Shown piece by piece: positions 7,889 to 18,332 of a stretch of DNA of 33,201 nt. Below the pieces are notes generated by a model. It ran no database searches, was not told where the DNA came from, and saw only the letters and a list, made by a program, of their open reading frames with translations. Made by a program: the position numbers and the translations under genes. Source of the stretch: Akkermansia muciniphila (GTDB lineage: Bacteria > Verrucomicrobiota > Verrucomicrobiia > Methylacidiphilales > CAMAQI01); contig CAMCYL010000026.1 of NCBI GenBank assembly GCA_945883905.1, positions 1 through 33,201 on the forward strand, written 5' to 3'. Numbering within the stretch: position 1 is the stretch's first letter; each line of letters opens with the position of its first letter.

Positions 7889-8488
7889 TTAAAACCGTAC
7901 CAGTTTTTGAGGAACAATAATTAAATCTCCATCCTTTACTTCTGGATCCAATTCAATTTTTCCTCCTTCAAGAACCGCCTTTAAATCGACTTCAAAGGAG
8001 GTGGCCTTCCCCTCTTTATCCTGTCTCACAATTTTGACCTTTCGGGTATTTGCAAAGTCAGCGAAGCCACCCGCTTTTAATATAATCCGGCTCGCTGTCA
8101 TTTTCTCGTTTAATAAAAACTCTTGAGGTCCCGTTTTTTTAACTTCTCCGGTTAAATAAACTTTGACCACGTTTCCATTTGGATTGACCTGCTCGATAGA
8201 AAGACGAATCGTCGCTTTTTGATAAAAATCTAACTCTAAAGTCGGTTTTATCTCTTGAATAATTTGAGCCGCTGTTTTTCCAACGACACGGACCCGACCA
8301 ATCAATGGAATCTCTAACTCCCCTGTGTCTGAAACAATCAAAACCACCGCCGGATCTCCATCCTCTTCAACTCGATAAGAGACTCGATCGCCGGTCCCTA
8401 ATAGATGTCCACTGAGCTTTTCCCCCTCTTGAGAAAATCCACTCAAAAGCGATAACGCTACAAATAAAATGGGGAGCAACCGATGCAC
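7889..8488 (-). CDS. Wza-like polysaccharide export protein
   Basis: This 199-residue secreted protein starts with a signal peptide (R-L-L-P-I-L-F-V-A-L near the N-terminus). The next part fits the polysaccharide-export domain: Y-R-V-E-E-D-G-D-P near residue 38 and L-I-G-R-V-R-V-V-G-K-T-A-A-Q at about 62-75. A following SLBB-like segment contains V-Y-L-T-G-E-V-K-K-T-G. It would help form the periplasmic and outer-membrane exit channel and contact the BY-kinase. It is much shorter than E. coli Wza (about 380), so it resembles the minimal exporters with one SLBB-like repeat. No lipobox Cys is evident. The start is a GTG, 2 nt after the stop of the upstream beta-barrel gene; no ATG is available near the signal peptide. 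Confidence 0.88.
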   Translation of the reverse strand: MHRLLPILFVALSLLSGFSQEGEKLSGHLLGTGDRVSYRVEEDGDPAVVLIVSDTGELEIPLIGRVRVVGKTAAQIIQEIKPTLELDFYQKATIRLSIEQVNPNGNVVKVYLTGEVKKTGPQEFLLNEKMTASRIILKAGGFADFANTRKVKIVRQDKEGKATSFEVDLKAVLEGGKIELDPEVKDGDLIIVPQKLVRF

Positions 8489-8490
8489 CC

Positions 8491-9768
8491 CTAAAAGCTA
8501 TAACTTAGAATCGCAGATGTCACGTTTTGGATGTAGTCTTTATCAAATAAATTTGAGTCCTTATAAGTCATTCGATACTCTAAGGCGACCATCGTCGAGA
8601 CCGTCAGAGGATAACTCATTCGACCTAATAACCCATAACGATCCGCGAGCTCAGCTCCACTGCCGGAACTACCTAAATTTTCGTAAAAAACAACCCCACG
8701 AAGTCCCATCTCTTTGATAATTTCCCAATCCATTCCATAGTCAAAGGCCATTCGATCCACAAAATTTGAGCCAATTCCAGGCTCCGCCTTTCGAGTAAAT
8801 GACAAATCATGATTCATATACTTATTAAGCCTATTTTTGATGGTAAATTTCGTATAAACCGATGAAAAGGAGCTGGAGTCTTGTAATGTTCCGGATTGAT
8901 CTGACTTGTAATCTTGATACCCAATCTCAACTCTTGTCGTCGTATACTTCGTCCATTTTATTTCTGCAAAGGGAGCCGATTCCAACGATCTTGAATCGTT
9001 TTGAATATTTCTTTCATAATCGATCATCGTAAATCGATTGGAGAGCCCTACCGTAATCGCCTCGTTGATTAAATATTTCGGCTCAAAACTAAAAATATGA
9101 GAATCACGGTTCAAGGAATCAAAGGCTGATTCCATACTAAAAAAAGTATTCCACGTATATCCCCAGGTCAAAATAAATTGATTCAAATCCCAATCCACAA
9201 GGGTTCCGATATCATTTTCAAATCTTCGAAAAGTCGCCACCCCACTTAATTGTCCATTAGTGGTCGGATCTTCTAAAAGTCGAAAACGATCAAACACTTT
9301 CACCTTCCAATCCCCTATCGACATGACAAAATCAGTCTCAGAATTTGGAGCGATTAACGGCGTTTTTGATTCATACTCAGGATGACTAAGATACTTCGCG
9401 TAATTAATTCCCAAAGTCATCGTAATTTTATTATTCTCCGTCGCTTGCCATCCCCCTTTTATCTCGATTCCAGGCCTAAGAATTAAATCCGATAGCGCCC
9501 CTTTCGATGACGCTAAATTAATATTATCATTCATCTCCGTCTGAAGGGCGGCATCAATTTGCAATTTCACCCCCCCTAATCGAAGATTATACCGTTCATC
9601 ACGATTCAAAACTCGCACATTCTCGAAGGAGGTCAGAGATTGACGAGAAAACTCTTGTGCCTTCAGCTCCTGCGCTCCGATAATAAACCCTAAAAAAATG
9701 ATCAAAATCAAACAAATCGATAAAATCGAGTCCTTTGGTTTTAAAAAATTGCTCGATTTAAATCGCAT
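8491..9768 (-). CDS. Predicted outer-membrane beta-barrel protein (BBP2-like)
   Basis: This protein of about 425 residues has a lysine-rich start and a hydrophobic signal segment (about residues 15-38) ending near A-Q-E-L-K-A-Q. The rest alternates polar and aromatic residues with many short strands and ends in Phe, as outer-membrane barrels do. It resembles the putative beta-barrel porin 2 group that often accompanies exopolysaccharide genes, and its place directly before the Wza-like gene (2-nt gap) supports a role in polysaccharide secretion. That role is inferred. The ATG at 9768 is preferred over an upstream GTG at 9774. No enzymatic motif was seen. Confidence 0.75.
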   Translation of the reverse strand: MRFKSSNFLKPKDSILSICLILIIFLGFIIGAQELKAQEFSRQSLTSFENVRVLNRDERYNLRLGGVKLQIDAALQTEMNDNINLASSKGALSDLILRPGIEIKGGWQATENNKITMTLGINYAKYLSHPEYESKTPLIAPNSETDFVMSIGDWKVKVFDRFRLLEDPTTNGQLSGVATFRRFENDIGTLVDWDLNQFILTWGYTWNTFFSMESAFDSLNRDSHIFSFEPKYLINEAITVGLSNRFTMIDYERNIQNDSRSLESAPFAEIKWTKYTTTRVEIGYQDYKSDQSGTLQDSSSFSSVYTKFTIKNRLNKYMNHDLSFTRKAEPGIGSNFVDRMAFDYGMDWEIIKEMGLRGVVFYENLGSSGSGAELADRYGLLGRMSYPLTVSTMVALEYRMTYKDSNLFDKDYIQNVTSAILSYSF

Positions 9769-9806
9769 CGGCACAACTTCTATAACAAAAAAATGAAACG
9801 TCGAGC

Positions 9807-10784
9807 TTACTCATCATCAAATATTTTATGAAATGCCGATAGCGGAAAATAGCGCCCCGGACACGAGGTAGGCATAGGATTAATCTCTCGATGAGCCTTA
9901 AATAAAGGATAGGGTTTTCCCATCTTTTCACGTAAATAACTGATCAATTCAATCGTTGCCGCCTGCTGTCTTCTGGTCGGACGCACCTCTTCAAAATTTC
10001 CCACTAAACAGATCCCTAATGCAATTTGATTCAACGTATCACTTCTTAAATGCCCTCCCTGAAGTTGCTTTAACCAGCGATTTCCAACTTCAATCTCGCC
10101 ATCCTTTGAATCCTTCCCATTTCCAATCACAAAATGATAGGCCAAACCGTTTTCCATTCCTCGTTGATGATGTGCGAGATCAAAAATCGCCGCATTCCCA
10201 CTTGAAGTCGCACTATGATGAACGACAATATATTTCCAACGCCCTTTTTGTACCGTCGGTAAATCGATCAAATCCTTCACCGCATTAATAAATAAATAAC
10301 GCCCCTCACTCTCAGGTGACTGTGATTTGAAAACCGTGCCCTCCGATTTTTTAGACTCTAATTTCGATACAAGAATCAAAACCACCCCTGCCTCAAGCTC
10401 CACATCATGATTCAACTTTCGAATCTCAGATTCCTTTAATCCAAACTTTCGTGCAATTTCAGCATAACTCTCTCCTCGTTGAACGACGTATCTCTCCGGT
10501 GCTTTTAAGATCGTCACTGGTGAAGCCATCTCTTTCTCTTTTTTGTTTTTAATGACCTCAGGAGACAGAGTAATCTTTAATTTCTGTCCCACTTTAACTT
10601 TACGAGGATCCCGAATACCGTTGAGAGCCATGAGTTGATCGGGGCTCGTTCCATACTTCTTCGCAATCGAAAAAAGCGATTCTCCTTTTTGAACGGTATG
10701 CACCCTTGCGCTCGCCGCAAAAGCAAATGAGCACAGAGAAAAAAGCAGGAGCGCAATCATCCATCCGAAAAAACGATTCCTCAC
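9807..10784 (-). CDS. N-acetylmuramoyl-L-alanine amidase with two LysM domains
   Basis: This 325-residue exported peptidoglycan hydrolase has a signal peptide at residues 1-25 (A-F-A-A-S-A), then LysM 1 (about 28-72, H-T-V-Q-K-G-E-S) and LysM 2 (about 98-140, Y-V-V-Q-R-G-E-S). An Amidase_2/PGRP-type catalytic domain follows, from about 180 to the end. Zinc ligands are visible as the His of V-V-H-H-S-A, the His of K-A-H-R-E and the Cys of T-S-C-P-G-R. The LysM domains would hold it to peptidoglycan, where it cuts the bond between muramic acid and the stem peptide. A GTG start at 10784 supplies the positive n-region R-N-R; an ATG at 10760 would lose it. The gene lies 11 nt after ispG and 38 nt before the barrel gene, so it links the isoprenoid and exopolysaccharide blocks. 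Confidence 0.93.
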   Translation of the reverse strand: MRNRFFGWMIALLLFSLCSFAFAASARVHTVQKGESLFSIAKKYGTSPDQLMALNGIRDPRKVKVGQKLKITLSPEVIKNKKEKEMASPVTILKAPERYVVQRGESYAEIARKFGLKESEIRKLNHDVELEAGVVLILVSKLESKKSEGTVFKSQSPESEGRYLFINAVKDLIDLPTVQKGRWKYIVVHHSATSSGNAAIFDLAHHQRGMENGLAYHFVIGNGKDSKDGEIEVGNRWLKQLQGGHLRSDTLNQIALGICLVGNFEEVRPTRRQQAATIELISYLREKMGKPYPLFKAHREINPMPTSCPGRYFPLSAFHKIFDDE

Positions 10785-10795
10785 AACAGAATCGA

Positions 10796-12574
10796 TTATG
10801 CAGTGACAACCGCAGGATCAAACCATTTATTGTTCTCTTTAATGAGATCAACGAGTCGATCGACGGCTTCCGCTTCAGGAATATTGAACTTCACAGCGGT
10901 TTTACCGATGTAAAGATTCACTTTTCCAGGAGCTCCTCCCACATACCCAAAATCAGCATCCGCCATCTCTCCAGGACCATTCACAATACATCCCATCACC
11001 GCAATTTTAACTCCCTTTAAATGACCGGTAGAGCTTTTAATACGAGCGGTGGTCGACTGAAGATCAAAGAGCGTTCGACCACACGAGGGACAAGCGACAT
11101 ATTCCGTCTTAAAGATTCGATTTCCACACCCTTGAAGAATATTAAAAGCCAATTTCACTCCGGCTCCAGGACCCGGCTCCCCTCGGACTAAAATCGCATC
11201 TCCCACCCCATCACAAAGCAACGATCCGATTTGTGCAGAGGCATGTAACATCGTCTCCAATACATCAGGATCTTTCCCAACGATAGGAGGATTAAAGGTA
11301 TCTTTTAGAACAATCAAATGTCGCTTGGGTGCCTTCGCCGCCAAAAGACGAAAGGCATGATGCGGAGAAAGCTTACATCCATCCTTCACAGTCAAAAGAC
11401 GTGATCCCGCAATGGCCTCTAATCCATTTAAATCCTGAGCTTGATCGACATCGACCTCAATGATCTCCGATCCTTCATGGACTAAATCAGGAAAGGTATC
11501 TCCCAATTGAACTCGCTTATGTTCAATCGCATTAAAAACATTCAAAGGCACAATCACTCGTGTCGGCTCCGTCTCTCCAATAGCCACCCCTGCCACTAAA
11601 ATCTTGGGGGTAACCCGTTTTCCAAAGACAAAAGGATCGTAAGGAAGTTCAGGCCCCTCGATCGGCGATCCCAAATGAACGTCCTGCTCGACCATTTTGA
11701 CAAGTGCCTTCGCCACCGGAATTTCATGAATACTATCTTCAGTCAATGAAACACGAATCGTATCGCCGATCCCATCTAATAATAGAGAGCCAATTCCAAT
11801 CGCACTTTTAATTCGTCCATCCTCCCCCTCCCCCGCCTCCGTCACCCCTAAGTGAATCGGATAGTTCCAATCCGGACCCTGTTCTTGAAGCTTACGAACC
11901 AGCAATCGATAGGCTTGAATCATTACCTTCGGATTCGAGGCCTTCATCGAAAAAACAAAGTTATGAAAATCATACTTCCGAGCGACTCGCGCATACTCAA
12001 AAGCACTCTCCACCATTCCAAGCGGAGTATCCCCATAACGATTCATAATTCGATCGGAAAGGGATCCGTGATTCGTTCCAATCCGCATCGCAAGTTGACG
12101 ATCCTTACAAACCTTTAAAAGTGGGGCAAAACACTCCTCAATCCGACCGAGTTCATCATCATATTGATCATCGGTATATTCACGAACTTGAAACTTCTTT
12201 TTATCGGCAAAATTTCCGGGATTAATTCGAATCTTATCCACCCATTGAGCGGCCTCCATCGCCGCATCCGGTTTAAAATGAATATCGGCAACCAAAGGAA
12301 CTTTGCAGCCTTGATCGATTAAACGCTTTTTAATTTCTTGAAGATTCGCCGCATCTTTTATTGTCGGAGCGGTAATTCGTACCAACTCACATCCGACGGC
12401 CACTAAATCGAGGGTCTGTTTCACACAGGCCTCCGTATCCATCGTGTCACAAGTGATCATCGACTGTACGCGGATCGGGTGATCTGATCCGATCATCACA
12501 CCGCTGACATTCACCGGACGAGTCTTGCGACGTTGATATTTCCAAGGGCTAGAGCAATATGAATTCAATGACAT
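10796..12574 (-). CDS. ispG: 4-hydroxy-3-methylbut-2-en-1-yl diphosphate synthase, long form
   Basis: This enzyme makes HMBPP, the penultimate step of the MEP isoprenoid pathway. At about 592 residues it is the large form, with an extra central domain between the TIM barrel and the iron-sulfur domain; the common bacterial form is about 370. The N-terminal part has the start P-V-N-V-S-G-V-M-I-G and I-R-V-Q-S-M. The [4Fe-4S] cysteines are seen in A-C-P-S-C-G (about 495 and 498) and M-G-C-I-V-N-G-P-G-E (about 529). The ATG at 12574 is chosen because AAGGA lies 8 nt upstream (within 12583-12590); an upstream TTG has no such support. It follows uppS by 45 nt, pairing the pathway with its polyprenyl product. 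Confidence 0.96.
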   Translation of the reverse strand: MSLNSYCSSPWKYQRRKTRPVNVSGVMIGSDHPIRVQSMITCDTMDTEACVKQTLDLVAVGCELVRITAPTIKDAANLQEIKKRLIDQGCKVPLVADIHFKPDAAMEAAQWVDKIRINPGNFADKKKFQVREYTDDQYDDELGRIEECFAPLLKVCKDRQLAMRIGTNHGSLSDRIMNRYGDTPLGMVESAFEYARVARKYDFHNFVFSMKASNPKVMIQAYRLLVRKLQEQGPDWNYPIHLGVTEAGEGEDGRIKSAIGIGSLLLDGIGDTIRVSLTEDSIHEIPVAKALVKMVEQDVHLGSPIEGPELPYDPFVFGKRVTPKILVAGVAIGETEPTRVIVPLNVFNAIEHKRVQLGDTFPDLVHEGSEIIEVDVDQAQDLNGLEAIAGSRLLTVKDGCKLSPHHAFRLLAAKAPKRHLIVLKDTFNPPIVGKDPDVLETMLHASAQIGSLLCDGVGDAILVRGEPGPGAGVKLAFNILQGCGNRIFKTEYVACPSCGRTLFDLQSTTARIKSSTGHLKGVKIAVMGCIVNGPGEMADADFGYVGGAPGKVNLYIGKTAVKFNIPEAEAVDRLVDLIKENNKWFDPAVVTA

Positions 12575-12582
12575 AAGTAAAA

Positions 12583-12590
12583 TCCTTACC
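12583..12590 (-). promoter_or_regulatory. Ribosome binding site that fixes the ispG start
   Basis: The minus strand reads GGTAAGGA, and its AAGGA ends 8 nt before the ATG at 12574. This decides against the TTG start further upstream. Strong Shine-Dalgarno sites are the exception in this window, since many genes show none. Confidence 0.6.
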
Positions 12591-12619
12591 AAGAACTCCC
12601 CAAAACTCCATCAGGAATT

Positions 12620-14691
<2,072 letters not shown>

Positions 14692-14738
14692 TCATCTTCC
14701 CGAAGGAAGCTGATTTAAAAACCCGTGAAAACTGAATT

Positions 14739-16031
14739 TTAGGAACGCCCAATACTGCAGTAATCAAAACCGATATCACGCATCTTTTGCGGATCGAGCA
14801 AATTCCGTCCGTCAAAAAGATGTGGACTGATCATCTTTGATTTCATCGATTTCCAATCCAAATCCTTAAACTCATTCCACTCAGTCGCAATCACGAGTGC
14901 CTCCACTCCTTCCGCAACCTCCTCCGCCTTATCACAATAAATAATATTCGGCAGAAGGGTCTTCGCCTTTTCCATTCCTTGCGGATCATAGGCCCGGACG
15001 ATCGCTCCTTCTCGTTGCATCAACTCGACCAGATCCATCGCAACACTCGAACGAACGTCATCGGTGTTTCCCTTGAAGGCCAGACCGAGTACCCCGATTT
15101 TCTTATCTTTTAAAACCCAAAGTGTATCACGAATCTGCTTCAAAAACCGATTCTTTTGAACCCGATTAATTTCGGAAACCTCTTTTAAAAGACGGAAATC
15201 ATAACCGAGATCCTCTGAGATTTTGGTAAAGGCCGAAAGATCTTTCGGAAAACAAGAGCCGCCGTAGCCAATCCCTGCATTCAAGAAAGCGCGACCGATC
15301 CGTTTATCCGCTCCCATCCCCTCCGCCACCATATCCACATTCGCTCCCGATAACTCACAGATAATCGAAACCGCATTGATATAAGAGATCTTCAAGGCTA
15401 AAAAGCTATTCGCCGCATGTTTGATCAACTCTGCCGAATTCAGATCAGTCACCATAATCGGTGCTTTAAAGGGCTCGTAAATCTCCTGCATGATCTTCGT
15501 CGCACGCTCTGAATCCGCTCCGACAACCACACGATCCGGATTCATCAAATCAGCCACCGCAGATCCCTCACGGAGAAACTCCGGATTACTGACAACATCA
15601 AATTCAACTTTCCCTTGCGTATAGCGAGCGATCGTTTGAGTCACACGATCTCCGGTTTTTACGGGGACCGTACTCTTATCGACAATCACACGGTATTCCT
15701 TCATCACCGCCGCTATTTCGCGAGCCACTTTTTCAATATAAGTCAGATCGACACTTCCATCCGGTTGCGGAGGCGTTGGAACCGCAATAAAAACAACGAG
15801 CGATTTCTCAACCCCTTCTTTAATTGAATCGGTAAATTGTAGACGTCCCGCCGCCACATTCTTCTTAATCAAATCTTCAAGCCCAGGCTCATAAATCGGA
15901 ATCTGACCGGCCTGCAAGGTTGCGACTTTTTTCTTGTCGTTATCGACACAAATGACCTCGTGTCCGACCTCAGCAAAACAGGTTCCACTCACCAAACCGA
16001 CATAGCCGGTTCCAACAATCGCAATCTTCAT
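14739..16031 (-). CDS. ugd: UDP-glucose 6-dehydrogenase
   Basis: This 430-residue enzyme oxidises UDP-glucose to UDP-glucuronate with two NAD. The Rossmann motif is G-T-G-Y-V-G-L-V-S-G (7-16), followed by Y-E-P-G-L (48-52). The catalytic Cys260 is in G-Y-G-G-S-C-F-P-K-D. The central helix N-S-F-L-A-L-K-I-S-Y-I-N is conserved, and the C-terminal nucleotide-binding domain has G-L-A-F-K-G-N-T-D-D-V-R. The ATG lies 2 nt after the lptD stop, so the two are co-transcribed. The product feeds acidic polysaccharide, and UDP-glucuronate would be the substrate of the decarboxylase at 31972-32934. Confidence 0.97.
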   Translation of the reverse strand: MKIAIVGTGYVGLVSGTCFAEVGHEVICVDNDKKKVATLQAGQIPIYEPGLEDLIKKNVAAGRLQFTDSIKEGVEKSLVVFIAVPTPPQPDGSVDLTYIEKVAREIAAVMKEYRVIVDKSTVPVKTGDRVTQTIARYTQGKVEFDVVSNPEFLREGSAVADLMNPDRVVVGADSERATKIMQEIYEPFKAPIMVTDLNSAELIKHAANSFLALKISYINAVSIICELSGANVDMVAEGMGADKRIGRAFLNAGIGYGGSCFPKDLSAFTKISEDLGYDFRLLKEVSEINRVQKNRFLKQIRDTLWVLKDKKIGVLGLAFKGNTDDVRSSVAMDLVELMQREGAIVRAYDPQGMEKAKTLLPNIIYCDKAEEVAEGVEALVIATEWNEFKDLDWKSMKSKMISPHLFDGRNLLDPQKMRDIGFDYCSIGRS

Positions 16032-16033
16032 TT

Positions 16034-18259
16034 TTATTGAGCATCCAAAGAAAGCCTCTGGGACGGAAAGGCCTTCAGGGTTAATGTAAAATAGACCGAG
16101 GTCTCATTTTTTCCATTGCGGTTATCCCGATTCGCAAGAGTCATCGCCAACTGCCAAGAGGACATATCCCGATAAATTCGGTAACTTTGCTCTTGGAGTT
16201 TTCCATCATCCGTCTCAAAGGTCAGATTGTTCTCAAACTGCCAATGTTCATTCAGACGATAAAAGTTTGACCAATAAACTAAATTACTATCGGGATAAAG
16301 ATAACTGTCTTGAAGTACTCGAAGCCCAAGGGTTGTCTCCCATGATCTCGTTAACTGCCATCGAATACTATTATCCGAGAGGTTATACCCATCTCCATTC
16401 ACATCAAAGGAGGAGAAACTCTCGTAGGAGAGCCACGGTAATGGATTAAATTTAAAGTCACTAAAAATATTGGAATAAGGATGATCATAAACCGAGGCAA
16501 AACGATCAATATCCGACTCCCTTGCTAAATCGAGATCGGCATAAACAACCCAATCCGCTAAATCGTAATTGACCCCATCTCTCTTTGTTTGGATCTTGTT
16601 ACGCACCCCATGACGAACAATCGCCTGTTTATCTAAACTATCAACCGAGTTATTTTGATCTGGATTAATCGCCTGTAGTCGATGCGAGGGAAGTCGCTCA
16701 TCAAATGTTAAATTTTCGTACGGCTTATAATCGTTACTTGGAGAGACCTGCGCATTGATAAAAGGCTCTGCGACATGACGAACTCCATCCACGCCTAATG
16801 CTGAATTCTTAACATTGAGCCACGACTTCGAGACCTTAAAAGAGGCCTCAACCCCTGCAAAGGCCCAGAGTCGCTGCGCATCCTCCGCATCAACCGGTCT
16901 ATTGACCACATAGGGCGTATGTGTTTTATTAATAGAAACAATATTATTACCATCTCTTATTACTGGATAATCCCAAGCCGTCGCTCGGAAACCTAATCGC
17001 GGCGTCACAGAAAGCCAATTCATGTACTGACGAGGATATAGTAACTGTTGAAGGGTATCCCATCGATAGGCGGAAAACTCTGAATTAAATGAACCATCTT
17101 TAACATCCCCAAAATCCCGCTTCAAATTAGCAACACTGTACTCACTTTGATACTCCAGATTATCATAGAGCTTAAATCGTTTGCTCTCGACTTTTAACTC
17201 CGGAAGTCGCTCCACCGTCTGATAAAAACCGTTCACTTGATCACGAGCAAAAACCGAGATCGTAAAGTTTTCATTGTATTGCACTGCCTCCAAATAACTA
17301 TCCGGTTGACGATCATTTCGATACTCATTTTCAAAGAAATCCTCCGTCACATGCGGATCACTGAGTTTCTCTTGTTGAACCGTTAAACTTAATCCATCTT
17401 TAAACTTCGTCTTTTGTTGGAGTAAAAAACGATAGCGAGTCGATGTCACGCCCTCCCGAGGATTTCCTGTGAAATTTCTCTTCGCATCATTATCCTCCGC
17501 CCAATAGGCCGAAAAGAGACCGTCACTTTCTTTATTCGGTTTGTATTTTAAATCAACTCCCCCCGCCAATCCCCGTTTCGAGCGAGCATCAAAATGGAGT
17601 GATCCTTTAATATTCTTATCAAAATAGTAGTTATAAGTCGCCCGCCCAAAGGCGCCAAAACGACTACTGCTCCCCGCCTTAAAAACCCAACTCGGACGAT
17701 CATCATCAAGGTTTTGAACAAAAACAGGAACCCATAAAACCGGAATATTTCCGACATAAAGAACCACATTCTTTAACACAACCTCATTATTATTATAAAT
17801 CTCAACGGTTGAGGCTTTAAAATGAAACCCCGGATTCTCCCGATTTTCAGTTGTAAAATAGGCGTTTTTAAGACTGTAATGATTCGGCTCCGGTGTCGTA
17901 ATCTTTAATCCTCCAACAAACGCAGGAAGCGAAGTCATCCGAAAATCAGAGGACTCTAATTTCTTCGTCTCCAAATTATAAATCAGAGTCTCCCCCCGAT
18001 AAACACTTCCCCCCGCATAAATCCGCACATTCCCACTCGCCATGACGACCTTCGTTTTACGATCCATCGAAATCTTATCGGCATAAATAATATCATCGCC
18101 GTAACGAACGATGACATTGAGCTCCGCCATCGCTACCTCCCCCACAATTCGGTTCTCCCCATCCGCCGTGATCTCAATCGGAACGACAGGAGGCCCCTCT
18201 TCAGATTGTAGAACGACGACCCCTAAAAGGCAGAAAATGAATACTATATTACGGATCAC
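16034..18259 (-). CDS. lptD: LPS-assembly protein LptD
   Basis: This 741-residue outer-membrane protein would insert lipopolysaccharide into the outer leaflet together with LptE. An N-terminal signal peptide (I-V-F-I-F-C-L-L-G-V-V-V-L) is followed by an OstA/LptA-like domain at about 25-120 (I-T-A-D-G-E-N-R-I-V-G and V-V-M-A-S-G-N-V-R-I-Y). The remaining ~600 residues form a strand-rich barrel with many aromatics. Clear paired cysteines like those of E. coli LptD were not seen, so the disulfide-based maturation step may be missing. The start is GTG at 18259, as no ATG lies near the signal peptide. It is 2 nt from ugd, an unusual partner that may tie outer-membrane assembly to sugar-acid supply. 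Confidence 0.88.
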   Translation of the reverse strand: MIRNIVFIFCLLGVVVLQSEEGPPVVPIEITADGENRIVGEVAMAELNVIVRYGDDIIYADKISMDRKTKVVMASGNVRIYAGGSVYRGETLIYNLETKKLESSDFRMTSLPAFVGGLKITTPEPNHYSLKNAYFTTENRENPGFHFKASTVEIYNNNEVVLKNVVLYVGNIPVLWVPVFVQNLDDDRPSWVFKAGSSSRFGAFGRATYNYYFDKNIKGSLHFDARSKRGLAGGVDLKYKPNKESDGLFSAYWAEDNDAKRNFTGNPREGVTSTRYRFLLQQKTKFKDGLSLTVQQEKLSDPHVTEDFFENEYRNDRQPDSYLEAVQYNENFTISVFARDQVNGFYQTVERLPELKVESKRFKLYDNLEYQSEYSVANLKRDFGDVKDGSFNSEFSAYRWDTLQQLLYPRQYMNWLSVTPRLGFRATAWDYPVIRDGNNIVSINKTHTPYVVNRPVDAEDAQRLWAFAGVEASFKVSKSWLNVKNSALGVDGVRHVAEPFINAQVSPSNDYKPYENLTFDERLPSHRLQAINPDQNNSVDSLDKQAIVRHGVRNKIQTKRDGVNYDLADWVVYADLDLARESDIDRFASVYDHPYSNIFSDFKFNPLPWLSYESFSSFDVNGDGYNLSDNSIRWQLTRSWETTLGLRVLQDSYLYPDSNLVYWSNFYRLNEHWQFENNLTFETDDGKLQEQSYRIYRDMSSWQLAMTLANRDNRNGKNETSVYFTLTLKAFPSQRLSLDAQ

Positions 18260-18332
18260 AGCGGAAAATATTTATCACGGTTTATTCGGAGCGCAATCCC
18301 ATTTTTTTACGTAAATCACGTAAAATGAATAG

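Noticed and set aside
18290-18325. ACGTAAA repeats before lptD as an operator or terminator
   Set aside because: The short stem TTTTACG/CGTAAAA has no T-tract and the pattern is too short to call.
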